DNA of 64,000 nt, from contig JAQVCV010000007.1 in the NCBI GenBank assembly GCA_028689615.1, positions 1-64,000 on the forward strand. The letters are read 5' to 3'. The DNA comes from Bacteroidales bacterium. Its GTDB lineage: Bacteria; Bacteroidota; Bacteroidia; Bacteroidales; TTA-H9. The position numbers and the translations under genes are program-made. Within the stretch, counting starts at the first letter, position 1, and every line of letters starts with the position of its first letter. Shown here piece after piece: positions 33,598 to 43,100 of this stretch. The notes below the pieces were generated by a model. The model was given only the letters and a program-made list of their open reading frames with translations. It did no database searches and was not told the DNA's origin.

Positions 33598-33782
33598 CAG
33601 ATATTTTTGCCAGAATTCTAAGAAATGACCTCCGTTGCGCAACCCGAGCCGTTCGGGCAATTCGCGGCAGACCCCTTTTCTGGAAGCCAGCGCCCTCACT
33701 CGCGGGTTGCTTAGGCCACCCCTTATTCCCAACGACTGGTTGACTTCGGCCATTTCAAGAATTCTATGGCAAAAATCTCTGA
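33598..33782. repeat. Long imperfect inverted repeat enclosing several hairpins
   Basis: Left arm ~33598-33630 (..ATTTTTGCCAGAATTCTAAG..) is complementary to right arm ~33748-33782 with a few mismatches and a 2-nt bulge (about 30 of 35 positions pair). Between the arms lie the palindrome GTTGCGCAAC (33634-33643), stem CCCGA/TCGGG (33643-33657) and CTGG/CCAG (33680-33690). As RNA it would fold into a closed multi-branched structure of ~185 nt. Confidence 0.6.
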
Positions 33783-33905
33783 TGCTCCATGCAAAGTTAA
33801 GTGTGACTGCTTTTTGGTGGCAACAAATCCTAAATGATTCAACAATAGACAAATTGCATCAATATTATTGATAGTGTATTTGTGTGTCCCTATGTCGAAG
33901 TCAGG

Positions 33906-33941
33906 CGTTTTTCAAATGCATTCAACTAGGAGCAATTTCTT
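33906..33941. repeat. 36-bp direct repeat, right copy
   Basis: Identical to 33363-33398; directly preceded by the right inverted end of the 507-bp element. Confidence 0.9.
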
Positions 33942-33960
33942 TTGTTTTTGTGAGATACAA

Positions 33961-33992
33961 AAGCGGGAACCGGCATCTGTCGGTTCCCGCTT
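33961..33992 (-). terminator. Terminator of the NuoE/F/GltD operon
   Basis: Perfect 12-bp stem AAGCGGGAACCG (33961-33972) / CGGTTCCCGCTT (33981-33992). Read on the minus strand it ends GCTTTTG, 53 bp beyond the stop at 34045. It marks the boundary between the accessory segment and the redox operon. Confidence 0.75.
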
Positions 33993-34044
33993 GAAATAAA
34001 TGCACCGCGGAGGTCGGGGATGATTTCCCGGGCAGTGTCGATGG

Positions 34045-37000
34045 TTAGTTCAATGCTTCACCAAAAGCTTCGTCGGCCATTCTGATCAAGGCGTCGCACC
34101 CGTAATTGAACTGGCGGCCGGGGTTGTCGCCTGTTGTGGTTTCGAGCTTCAGGTGCTGGCATTTTTTGCCGGGAAGCAGTTTTACCATCTCCATGAAAAT
34201 GGCATCATGATCGGCTGGTGTTTCCATTCCAAACTGCCCGCAAAGATCAGCTAACCATTGCAGCGATGTGAGTTGGGTCCGGGGTTCCATCACGGCTTGG
34301 AAGGGTTGGGCATTGCGCTGGGTGTTGGTAAACGACCCGCCAATCTCGAAGGGGAATGAAGCTGGCAATACCAGGTCGGCCATTTCGGCTGTTGGTGTCA
34401 TGAAGTAATCCATCACAGCCACGAAGCGGGCTTTGGCCAGTTTCGGTTTTACATTGCCGTTGATGGCGCATCCCACCGGGTCTTCGCCAAAAATGACAAT
34501 GTTTGCCAGTTTCCCTTCTTCGAAGAGTTCGCGCACGCAACCAGATGTTTCGGGCACTTCGGTACCCCAAGCATCCGCCATCCGGCTTCTGAACAAAGGG
34601 TCGGCAATGGGCTGGTGACCTATGCCAAGGGTGGGCCTGATGCCCATATCCCATAATCCCTGCGAGTTGTTGCTTTCACGCAACGGGAGAACCCCGGTCA
34701 TGGTTTTGCCATGTTTGCCCGTGACCAGGGCCAGGTTGATGGCTTCGGTGGTGGCTGCCGACGACAGTTCTTTTTCGCTGAAGATAAGCACTGCGTTCTG
34801 ACACAGGTTGTAGTCGTTGGCCAACTCCTCCACTTCGGCACGGTTTAATCCCGATTGGGCTATGAGGGTTTCGTAATCGAGAGCCAGCAGGGCATCGCGC
34901 CACTCTTCAAAACCGGTGGTAACGGCTTTCAGGTACATGTCGTTCTGTTTGCCACTGGCCACCAGGTAGTGGTTCATGGCTTTCAGGAGGGCATAGTAGT
35001 TGGCGGCACGGTAGGTGGTGGTGGCTTTGTAGTTGAGCGGGCTGTCAACATCGGTTGTGATGTTTATCAGAGGAAGCCCCTCTTTGAAGCGGGTATTTTC
35101 AACCAAAAAGCTCACCACGGGATGGTCGGTGTTTAAGGCGCAACCCAGTACGAAGAATTTTTTCACTCCGTGAAGGTCGTTGAAAGGCACTCCAAAATCG
35201 CCATTCTGCAGATAACCGTTTCCTCGGCCCAAATAGTGGAATCCCGTTATATTGTTGGTTTTTACACCTCCACGAGCCAGTTTTTGGATGAGGTACAACT
35301 CCTCGTTGGTGAGGCGGGCGCCAGCCATGAACGCGGTTTCGTCGGGTTTGGCGCTCATTATTTTTTCTTTCAAAATGCAGAGGGCCTTGTCGAACGAAAT
35401 CTCTTTCCACTCGTTGTTTTCACGCAGAAGGGGCTTGGTGATCCGTCCGGCATGGTTCAACAGCCGGTATCCAAATTTGATGCGGCGGTTGATGTTGCCA
35501 GTCAGGTTGATGATGCCGGTGCGACCCTCTGCTGCGTGGAAGAAGCCCTTGTGGTGCATCAGGTTGACCTCGAATCCTTCGCTGCCCATGAAATCAATAA
35601 CTGGTGCCGGTTTAAGAGGCACCGGACCAGGCTTGAACGGTACGTTCTCGCTGATAGCGCCTGTTGGGCAGGCCGAGATGCACAGTCCGCACGATTCGCA
35701 ATGGGTTTCGAGCAGCGAGCCGGCTCCGGCAGGAGCCACGAAGGTGTCGAAACCGCGGTTGACCAACCCCAAAGCAGAGGCGCCGACCACTTCGCGGCAA
35801 ATGCGAACGCACCTGCTGCAAAGCACACATTTGTTGTTGTCGATCTCGATGAAGGGGTGCCGGAAATCCACGTCGTATTGCTTGAATTCGCCCGTGTAGT
35901 GGTTTTGCACTGCTCCGTATTCGGTGGCGTATTTTTTCAGGTCGCAGGTGTAGATAGCCCCGCATCCGCACTCCAGGCAACGTTGTGCCTCGTGGTGTGT
36001 CGCCTCTTCGCCGTTGTAACCCAATTCCACTTCGTTGAAATTGAAGCGGTCGGCAGCGTCAAGCACGGGCATCTCTTCGCGTGGCTGCAAGGTGTATCGG
36101 CCTTCCAGTAATTCAGGTGAAAGTTCTGTGAAGTTCTCGCGGCGGCTGATGAACTCTTTTTTCATGGGTTCTACAGGCAAGCCTTGCAGGAAGAGGTGGC
36201 AGCTGTGCGAGGCTATACGAGCCTGTGCCACGGCTTCGATGATGGTGGCCGGACCTGTAACGCCATCGCCTGCTGCAAACACACCCGGAATTCCGGTTTG
36301 AAGGGTGAGCTTGTCGGCTTCCACATCGCCCCATTTGGTGAGCGAGAGCTTTCCTCCAACTGCATGAGCGTTGATGTCGTCGAGGAAGGTTACTTCGGTT
36401 TTCTGGCCGATGGCTGCCAGAATGTAGTCAACCCTGATGTCGTATTCCGATCCTTCAACCGGCATCGGACGCCGACGACCTGAGGCATCGGGTTCGCCGA
36501 GGGCCATGCGGATGCACCGCACACTTTCTAGTTTGCCGGCGGAGTCTTTGTTTACGCGCGTGGGATTGGTCAGGAAGAGGTATTCAACCCCCTCAAGTTT
36601 CGATTCGTGTATCTCGATGGGGTTGGCGGGCATTTCGGCTTCCGTTCGGCGATAAATCACGTAAACCTTTTCAGCACCACACCTGATGCTTGTGCGGCAA
36701 CAGTCCATGGCCGTATTTCCGCCACCTACAACAGCCACTGTTTTGCCGCTGAAATCGGCCCGTTTGCCAGTCATTTCCATGTTTCGCAGGAAATCAATTC
36801 CCGAGAATACGTTCTCGGCGTCGTCGCCTTCGCATCCCAGTTTAGTCCCTTTTTGCGAACCAATGGTGAGGATGGTGGCATGATAGAGGTTTTTAATATC
36901 GGCGTAGGAGAGGTTGTCGCCCAGTTTTTGGTTGCAATAGATGCGGGCTCCAAGGTCGGTTATGCGTCCGATTTCCTGATCGAGTATGTCGTTCGGAAGG

Positions 37001-37728
37001 CGGTACTCAGGGATTCCGTAGCGCAGCCATCCACCGGGTTTGGGGTTGGCTTCGAAAATATCTACCTGATGACCTTCGCATTGAAGCCAATATGCAGCCG
37101 AAAGGCCACCCGGACCTGCTCCGATCACGGCAACGTTTTTACCTGTTGAGGGCTTCACGTCAGGACGGAAAGGGGTTTGAGAAAACAGGTCGTAGTCGGC
37201 GGCAAACCGTTTCATGTAATCAATGCCCACGCCTGTTGGTTCGCCCAGCAGGTGGCGGCGGCAGGCTGCTTCGCAGGGGCGCACGCAAACACGGCCGCAA
37301 ACGGCAGGCAGCGGGTTGGCTTCCTTGATCAATCCAATGGCTTCGGAGTACATCCCTTTGTCAATTAAAGAGATGTAGCCCTGAACATCTACTCCGGCCG
37401 GACAAGTTTGGCGGCAAGGGCCGAAACAATCGGCAAAATGGTTACTCAGAATTAATTCCAGGGCGGTGCGGCGCGATTTTCTGATGGCTTCGCTGCTGGT
37501 GTTCACCTCCATGCCTTCGGCAATACGGGTTGAACAAGCTGGCTGGTGGCCGCGCATCCCTTTTACTTCTACCACACACAGGTAGCACGATGAGTAAGGA
37601 TCGAGGCGTGGATCGTGGCAAAGGGTTGGTATTTCAATCTGATGACGGCGGGCAACTTCGAGGATGGATTCACCAGGCTGACCTTGTACAATCTTTCCGT
37701 CAATGATGAGGTTGATGATATCGTTCAT
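34045..37728 (-). CDS. Ferredoxin/GltD-like/molybdopterin-like fusion subunit of a NAD(P)H redox complex
   Basis: A 1,227-aa soluble multidomain subunit. Residues 1-80 form a [2Fe-2S] plant-type ferredoxin (C37, C48, C51, C65). Residues ~95-160 hold an HADC-type and GltD-type Cys set (C101/105/109, C144/148/152/156). Residues ~195-520 are GltD/NfnB-like with FAD loop GAGPGGLSAAY and NAD(P) loop VVGGGNTAMDC. C584/587/589/595 then two [4Fe-4S] ferredoxin motifs (C634-C644, C677-C687) follow. Residues ~755-1227 resemble the molybdopterin oxidoreductase fold of NuoG/formate dehydrogenases (GRITKPLL, ARLTNEELYLIQKLAR) but lack the Mo-ligand Cys/Sec; the site reads TNNITGFHYLGRGN. Together with the NuoF- and NuoE-like genes it probably couples NADH, NADPH and ferredoxin, like Nfn/Stn-type electron-bifurcating transhydrogenases. 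Confidence 0.85.
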   Translation of the reverse strand: MNDIINLIIDGKIVQGQPGESILEVARRHQIEIPTLCHDPRLDPYSSCYLCVVEVKGMRGHQPACSTRIAEGMEVNTSSEAIRKSRRTALELILSNHFADCFGPCRQTCPAGVDVQGYISLIDKGMYSEAIGLIKEANPLPAVCGRVCVRPCEAACRRHLLGEPTGVGIDYMKRFAADYDLFSQTPFRPDVKPSTGKNVAVIGAGPGGLSAAYWLQCEGHQVDIFEANPKPGGWLRYGIPEYRLPNDILDQEIGRITDLGARIYCNQKLGDNLSYADIKNLYHATILTIGSQKGTKLGCEGDDAENVFSGIDFLRNMEMTGKRADFSGKTVAVVGGGNTAMDCCRTSIRCGAEKVYVIYRRTEAEMPANPIEIHESKLEGVEYLFLTNPTRVNKDSAGKLESVRCIRMALGEPDASGRRRPMPVEGSEYDIRVDYILAAIGQKTEVTFLDDINAHAVGGKLSLTKWGDVEADKLTLQTGIPGVFAAGDGVTGPATIIEAVAQARIASHSCHLFLQGLPVEPMKKEFISRRENFTELSPELLEGRYTLQPREEMPVLDAADRFNFNEVELGYNGEEATHHEAQRCLECGCGAIYTCDLKKYATEYGAVQNHYTGEFKQYDVDFRHPFIEIDNNKCVLCSRCVRICREVVGASALGLVNRGFDTFVAPAGAGSLLETHCESCGLCISACPTGAISENVPFKPGPVPLKPAPVIDFMGSEGFEVNLMHHKGFFHAAEGRTGIINLTGNINRRIKFGYRLLNHAGRITKPLLRENNEWKEISFDKALCILKEKIMSAKPDETAFMAGARLTNEELYLIQKLARGGVKTNNITGFHYLGRGNGYLQNGDFGVPFNDLHGVKKFFVLGCALNTDHPVVSFLVENTRFKEGLPLINITTDVDSPLNYKATTTYRAANYYALLKAMNHYLVASGKQNDMYLKAVTTGFEEWRDALLALDYETLIAQSGLNRAEVEELANDYNLCQNAVLIFSEKELSSAATTEAINLALVTGKHGKTMTGVLPLRESNNSQGLWDMGIRPTLGIGHQPIADPLFRSRMADAWGTEVPETSGCVRELFEEGKLANIVIFGEDPVGCAINGNVKPKLAKARFVAVMDYFMTPTAEMADLVLPASFPFEIGGSFTNTQRNAQPFQAVMEPRTQLTSLQWLADLCGQFGMETPADHDAIFMEMVKLLPGKKCQHLKLETTTGDNPGRQFNYGCDALIRMADEAFGEALN

Positions 37729-37748
37729 ATGGTTTTTCTGATTGAGGA

Positions 37749-39527
37749 TTAGGATAATTCAATAGCATCGAACTTGCACTTACTGAAGCACATGCCGCAT
37801 TTGATGCAAGCATCCTGGTTGATGGTATGGGGAGCTTTGCGTTGGCCGCTGATGGCGTTGGTGGGGCAATTGCGCGCGCAAACAGTACATCCGGTGCATT
37901 TGTCGGAAATGATGGTATAGGTGAGCAGGGGTTTGCACACTTTAGCCGGACATTTTTTGTGGTTGATGTGGGCCTCGTACTCGTCGCGGAAGTAGCGCAA
38001 GGTGGTGAGCACGGGGTTGGGTGCAGTTTGACCGAGCCCGCACAGAGAATTGTCTTTGATCTGCTGGGCTAAATCAATCAGTTCGTCTATATCGCTGGGT
38101 TTTCCTTCGCCCTGTGTGATGCGCTCCAGAATCTCGAGCATTCGTTTGGTGCCAATGCGGCAAAAAGTGCATTTCCCACACGATTCTTTACGCGTGAAAT
38201 CGAGGAAGAATTTGGCTACATCCACCATGCAGGTGGTTTCGTCCATCACCACCATTCCGCCCGATCCCATGATGGCGCCCGTGGCTGTAACCGAGTCGTA
38301 ATCAACTATGGTGTCGGCCAGGTACTCTGGAATGCATCCGCCCGATGGGCCACCCATTTGCACGGCTTTAAATTTCTTATCGCCTTTGATGCCACCACCC
38401 AGCTTAAAGATCACATCGCGGATGGTCATCCCCATGGGCACTTCCACCAATCCCGAACGTTTTACTTTACCTGCCAGAGCAAACACTTTTGTCCCCTTGC
38501 TTTTTTCAGTTCCATAACGAGCGAAGGCTTCGGCGCCGTTAAGCACAATCCAGGGTATCCCGGCAAAAGTCTCCACGTTGTTGATGTTGGTGGGTTTGTT
38601 CCACAATCCGCTTTCGGCAGGGAACGGGGGACGTTTGCGGGGCATGCCGCGACGACCTTCCACCGAGGCTATCAGGGCTGTTTCTTCGCCACAAACAAAG
38701 GCACCTGCCCCCTCTTTGATGTGAATGTCGAAGCAGAAACCCGCAATTCCGCAGGCATTGTCGCCCAAATAACCCTTCGCCCGGGCCTGATCGAGGGCAA
38801 TGTTGAGTCGTTTGATTGCCAGCGGGTATTCGGCACGGCAATAAATCACACCGTGTGAGGCACCGATAGCAAATCCTCCGATGATCATTCCCTCGAGTAC
38901 CGAGTGGGGATCGCCTTCCAGCACCGACCGATCCATGAATGCTCCCGGATCGCCTTCATCGGCATTGCAAATGATGTATTTCTCGTCGGATTGGTATCCC
39001 GATGCAAATTTCCATTTCAAACCGGTGGGAAAGCCACCACCACCGCGACCTCTCATCCCCGAATCGAGCACGGTTTTGATCACATCGGCAGAGGTGAGTT
39101 TTTCGGCGGCAATTTTTCCGGCTGCTTTGTAGCCGCCACGGGCTTCGTATTCTTCGATTTTTTCAGGATCAATCATCCCGCAATTCCTCAGGGTGATCTT
39201 TACCTGATCTTTCACGAAACTGTCGTCGGGTGTGGCAAACAGGTCGGTTTGCACCAGGTATTCTTTTACAGGGCTGTGTTGGTTGATGTGTTTGTCAACC
39301 AACTCCACGGCTCGGTTTTCGTCAATTTCGCCGTAGAGATATACCCCCGATTCGTCGTGAATTTCGACCAGGGGTTCGCGGTAGCACATCCCCACGCAAC
39401 TGGTGCGGGCAAGTTCTACATCGAGGTGTTCGGCAGTTATTAGCTCCTCTATTTTCTGGTAAGTTTTTCCGGCACCGGCAGCTATTCCGCAGCTTCCCAG
39501 GCCAACAATCACTTTGGTTTTTTGCAT
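37749..39527 (-). CDS. NuoF/HydB-like NADH-binding flavin subunit
   Basis: A 592-aa subunit. An N-terminal thioredoxin-like [2Fe-2S] domain (C13, C44, C48 in TSCVGMCYREP) precedes the NuoF core. The core has FMN loop GRGGGGFPTGLKW (160-172), NAD-binding ICNADEGDPGAFMDR (187-201), and the [4Fe-4S] site ESCGKCTFCRIGTKRM. A C-terminal two-cluster ferredoxin (CTGCTVCARNCP, CIKCGMCFSKC) is added, as in HydB of bifurcating hydrogenases and not in complex I NuoF. It takes electrons from NADH via FMN. It lies 20 bp from both neighbours in one operon. Confidence 0.93.
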   Translation of the reverse strand: MQKTKVIVGLGSCGIAAGAGKTYQKIEELITAEHLDVELARTSCVGMCYREPLVEIHDESGVYLYGEIDENRAVELVDKHINQHSPVKEYLVQTDLFATPDDSFVKDQVKITLRNCGMIDPEKIEEYEARGGYKAAGKIAAEKLTSADVIKTVLDSGMRGRGGGGFPTGLKWKFASGYQSDEKYIICNADEGDPGAFMDRSVLEGDPHSVLEGMIIGGFAIGASHGVIYCRAEYPLAIKRLNIALDQARAKGYLGDNACGIAGFCFDIHIKEGAGAFVCGEETALIASVEGRRGMPRKRPPFPAESGLWNKPTNINNVETFAGIPWIVLNGAEAFARYGTEKSKGTKVFALAGKVKRSGLVEVPMGMTIRDVIFKLGGGIKGDKKFKAVQMGGPSGGCIPEYLADTIVDYDSVTATGAIMGSGGMVVMDETTCMVDVAKFFLDFTRKESCGKCTFCRIGTKRMLEILERITQGEGKPSDIDELIDLAQQIKDNSLCGLGQTAPNPVLTTLRYFRDEYEAHINHKKCPAKVCKPLLTYTIISDKCTGCTVCARNCPTNAISGQRKAPHTINQDACIKCGMCFSKCKFDAIELS

Positions 39528-39547
39528 GGTAAAGTTCTTTTGAGGGT

Positions 39548-40078
39548 TTAGTCAGCCGCGGATTGACTTTCGCGGATGCGGATGTTTTTGAGGATCTTCA
39601 CAGCTTCGGTTCCCGTGAGTTTGCCATAGGTCTCGTCGCCTATCATCATCACGGGTGCCAGCGAGCAGCAACCCAGGCAGGCTACCGACTCGAGCGTGAA
39701 AATTCCATCGGGAGTGGTTTGCCCGTCTTTTACTCCCAGAGCTTCTTCGAGGGCTTCTGTAACGGCGGTGGCATTCTGAACATGACAAGCAGTGCCGTGA
39801 CACACTTTAACGATGTATTTGCCAACAGGGTTGAGTCGAAACTGGGCATAAAAGGTGGCAACACCGTAAAGCTCGCTTACCGCGATGCCGGTTTCGTCAG
39901 ATATTTTTTTGAACACCTCGGCGGGGAGGTATCCCAGCATCTCCTGAACTCCTTGAAGAATAGGGATCAGGCTTCCTTTGCGCCCTTTGTAACGAGCCAG
40001 CAAAGGTTCGATTACCGACAGGTCGGGCGAAGGCAACATGCTCTGGTCATGGTTTTTTGCAATCCGATTGATTCTCAT
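39548..40078 (-). CDS. NuoE-like [2Fe-2S] thioredoxin-fold subunit
   Basis: A 176-aa protein. An N-terminal helical part (LQGVQEMLGYLPAEVFKKISDETGI) is followed by a thioredoxin-like domain with the four [2Fe-2S] ligands C93, C98 (VCHGTACH) and C134, C138 (ACLGCCSLAP). This is the standard NuoE/HydC architecture and length. It heads the three-gene operon with NuoF-like and GltD-fusion subunits. A minus-strand -7 box lies 38 bp upstream at 40116. No membrane subunits of complex I are present, so it belongs to a soluble complex. Confidence 0.94.
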   Translation of the reverse strand: MRINRIAKNHDQSMLPSPDLSVIEPLLARYKGRKGSLIPILQGVQEMLGYLPAEVFKKISDETGIAVSELYGVATFYAQFRLNPVGKYIVKVCHGTACHVQNATAVTEALEEALGVKDGQTTPDGIFTLESVACLGCCSLAPVMMIGDETYGKLTGTEAVKILKNIRIRESQSAAD

Positions 40079-40115
40079 TGGATAATTATATTAGGTGATT
40101 AATTTCTGAGCGTGG

Positions 40116-40123
40116 CAAAGGTA
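40116..40123 (-). promoter_or_regulatory. -7 box (TACCTTTG) of the NuoE/F/GltD operon
   Basis: Minus-strand TACCTTTG between the PEP-synthase-like gene and the NuoE-like gene. No clear -33. Confidence 0.5.
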
Positions 40124-40170
40124 TTGAAACGAATTTTTAAAAATCATAACGCTTTTTTTTTGACTTGATT

Positions 40171-43100
40171 TCAACTGTTTAAGTTTGTTGACACCGGGGT
40201 CTCAGGGGTGAAAAGGGCAACAGCAAGACGTTTTCGCCCATCCATTTTGATTTGAAGAGGGCTTTTAATTCTGACGTGTCTGAAAAACCGTGTAGTGGTG
40301 ATGGGTTGCAAGGCTGCAAGTTTGTCCCAGTTGATGTAGCTTGAGGGCGAACCTTGTTGCACGCTGAAATAGCCCACGTTCATGCTCGTTACGTTGTGGA
40401 AGAAATGAGATCCGGAGGAGGCATCGAGAGGGAAATCTTCGAGGCTGGTTTCCACAATCACACGGGCATGTGAAATCTGGGGCCAGTTAACCGGAATTCC
40501 GATAAAACGGTCGCGGGTGCCCCATCTGCCAGGTCCGATCAACAAGTAGCGTCGGTTCTGATCTTCCATCATCCTGTTAAGCTGTTCTGCTTCGGCAGCC
40601 ATTTCGAGTGTTTTGGTTTTATCGAAAAGCGCCGGATCAACATAGATAACATCCTCCACATCGTCAATCAGCCCGTTGCCCATGGCACGGTCGGTCCAAA
40701 GAAGTACATCGTCGGGATTGATCTCGTTGGTGTTGATGTTGTAATCCTGTGCATTGCCAATCAATGGTTTGATTTGAAGCAGATAGAAAGTGCTTCGGTA
40801 GTTGGCATCGCGGTTCAGGTCCACGGCAAACTCAATTTCAACCGGTGAACCCATGGCCTCTTTCACCACATCGAGCACCACCTCGATGGTACGCGACAGG
40901 GGTACGTAATTGTATTTCAGCACATCGGCAAAATTCACGATTCGAGGCCCGGGTTTCGACAACCCCGGTGTTATGGTGTTGTTGTCGGGATTGAACACCG
41001 ATGCACAGTGTTTGAGGGTCCCGTGTCGTTCGGCATCGTCAACTGTAAGACGCATGAGGCCGGCCTCTTCGCCATCGCGGTTGAGGTTGATGTCGGGGTG
41101 GTGCATGTTTACCGCGAAAAATTCTGTTTGCGAGCTGCGAAACTGGTCGCGCGGACTAGCGTTTTCGAGGGTGGGATATTTGGGCGAAAACCGGTATGCC
41201 TTTTCTCCTTCAACCACATAGCGTCCCAAGCCCAAAGCCAGCACCGAAAAACCCTCCTCGGGTTTCATGTGGCCAAAGGGATAATAATTGTAGGATTGTG
41301 CCACGCCGCTGATGTGCGGGTAATAGGCATCCTCGTACCTGTTGCCTGCCACTTCCTGGAGCACCACAGCCATTTTTTCTTCTTCCAGCTTGTAATTGAC
41401 AGCCCTTATGTAGCCACGTGCCACCGGCGAAAACACCGAGGCAAACACCAGCCTGATGGCGTCCATACATTGTTGAAGCCTTACGTCGTTGTCGGCGTGG
41501 TTGTTGGGGAGCAGGTAAGTTTCAAAAATTCCGGCGAAAGGTTGGTTGAGTGAGTCTTCAAACAGACCCGAGGAGCGCACTGCTAAAGGAGAATCAATCA
41601 TTCTGATGATCCGGCGCAAACGGCTGGTGAGCACCTCAGAGAGTTTCCCGGCCAGGAAGAGTTGTTTCACCGCTTCATAATCTGTTTCGGTTAAAACTTT
41701 TGTATAGAGCTCATTCCTTTCCATAAAGCTTTCGAATTCGTCGCTTCCAATGATGAAAGTACGGGGAGCTCTGATGTTGATGTTGGGAATGAGTTGCTGG
41801 AAGTCGAAATTGTAGATCAGGGTGTTGATGAATGCCAAACCACGTCCTTTCCCTCCAAGGCTTCCGGAGGTTAAAGTAACGATGTTGGTTTCGTCGAGGG
41901 GCATGTTTTCTTCATAGGGGATTACTTTTCCTTTGTTTTGTTCAGAGCGGTGCTGCTGTATGGCGTCCAGCAGAAATTTGCGGATGTCGTTTGGGTTCTC
42001 GAAGTGTTCGAGTTTGAAAGGGTAAATGATGCGGGCTATTTGAATTTCGCCACGAGCCATGAACCAGAGCGAGAAGTGGTTACGTCGGGCATGGTAATGG
42101 AGCGAATCGTCGGGTATTGTGCGAAGCAGTTTTTCAAATTCGCGAAGGGTTCGGGCCGTGGCAATTGGGCGGCCGCGCGAGTCTTTGTAAACAAACGATC
42201 CAAATCCCAGATAGGTGCTGATGAAGTATTTGACATCCTGCACCAGGCTGTCTGAGTTTTTATCGATAAAGCTTGCCTTCAGCAGGAAAGCCTGGTGAGC
42301 GTTTTCGGCATCTGAACTTTGTATGATGATGGGGAGATCTTTCATGATGGAGCGCACCTCTTTCACAAGTTCAAACCCGGCAGTGTTGCTCATTTCGCCC
42401 TCTTTCGAGAATTTGACATCGGTGATGAGGCACAGCATGAATTCGCGGTACCTGGAGAAAATCTCCATTGCCTCCTCGTAATCGGCTGCCAGTAGAATTT
42501 TTGGCCTCCCTCTAAGTTTCAGTACTTTAAATAGTTCGTCGGTGTTCACATCTTCAATCAGCCGGCGCGTTTGTTCCATCACGTTGGAGTAGAGCAGTGG
42601 CAGGTATCGCGAGTAATACTTTGATGAATCTTCAACCAGCAGGATTACTCTCACCATACCCACCCGGGTGTCGTTCTCAACATTTACCCTGTCTTCAAGG
42701 TGTTTCACCATGGCAAAGAACACTTTCGAGTCGCCATTCCAAACAAACACTTTGTCGATGGCGGTTTGCTGGTCGGTTTTGCGTGGCTCGAAGAGCCTGA
42801 TGTCGGCATTGCTGTTGAGCAATACATAAATGGGTATATAAGGGAAAGCCTCACGGATTCGCCGGCTGATGTCGAAGGGTTGGTTTTTGTCAACGCCAAC
42901 CATCAGTATGATAAGGTCGAAGTGTTTAACCTCGAGTTGTTCCATCGCTTCTTCAAAGGAACTTACTCCGGTAATTCTTGGTACGGAGGTGAGGTTCATT
43001 TGGTAATACTCGCCCAGGATGTGTTCGCTGAAACGACCCTCTTTCTCGATGCTGTAGGCGTCGTAGAGGTTAGCTACGAGAAGTATTTCGCGCACTTTAA

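Larger units (their letters stand above)
33363..33941. mobile_element. 507-bp MITE-like element with 13-bp inverted ends, flanked by 36-bp direct repeats
   Basis: A perfect 13-bp inverted pair, CCTGACTTCGACA (33399-33411) and TGTCGAAGTCAGG (33893-33905), bounds 507 bp. Directly outside are two identical 36-bp direct repeats (33363-33398 and 33906-33941) beginning CGTTTTTCAAATGCATTC. No transposase gene fits inside. The interior carries several stem-loops. A 118-codon minus-strand frame (33496-33852) follows these stem-loops rather than a protein family I know; a minus-strand TAACTTTG box at 33792-33799 could transcribe the core. It looks like a non-autonomous element mobilised in trans, but 36 bp is long for a target duplication, so recombination between pre-existing copies is an alternative. 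Confidence 0.65.

Noticed and set aside
33496..33852. 118-codon minus-strand open frame inside the 507-bp element
   Set aside because: Its frame runs through the stem-loops of the element. Similar translations in other genomes, as I recall, arise from repeats. No domain or start signal was recognised.
33363..33941. Two 36-bp direct repeats considered as a CRISPR remnant
   Set aside because: The spacing is 507 bp, there are only two copies, inverted ends adjoin them and no cas gene is present.
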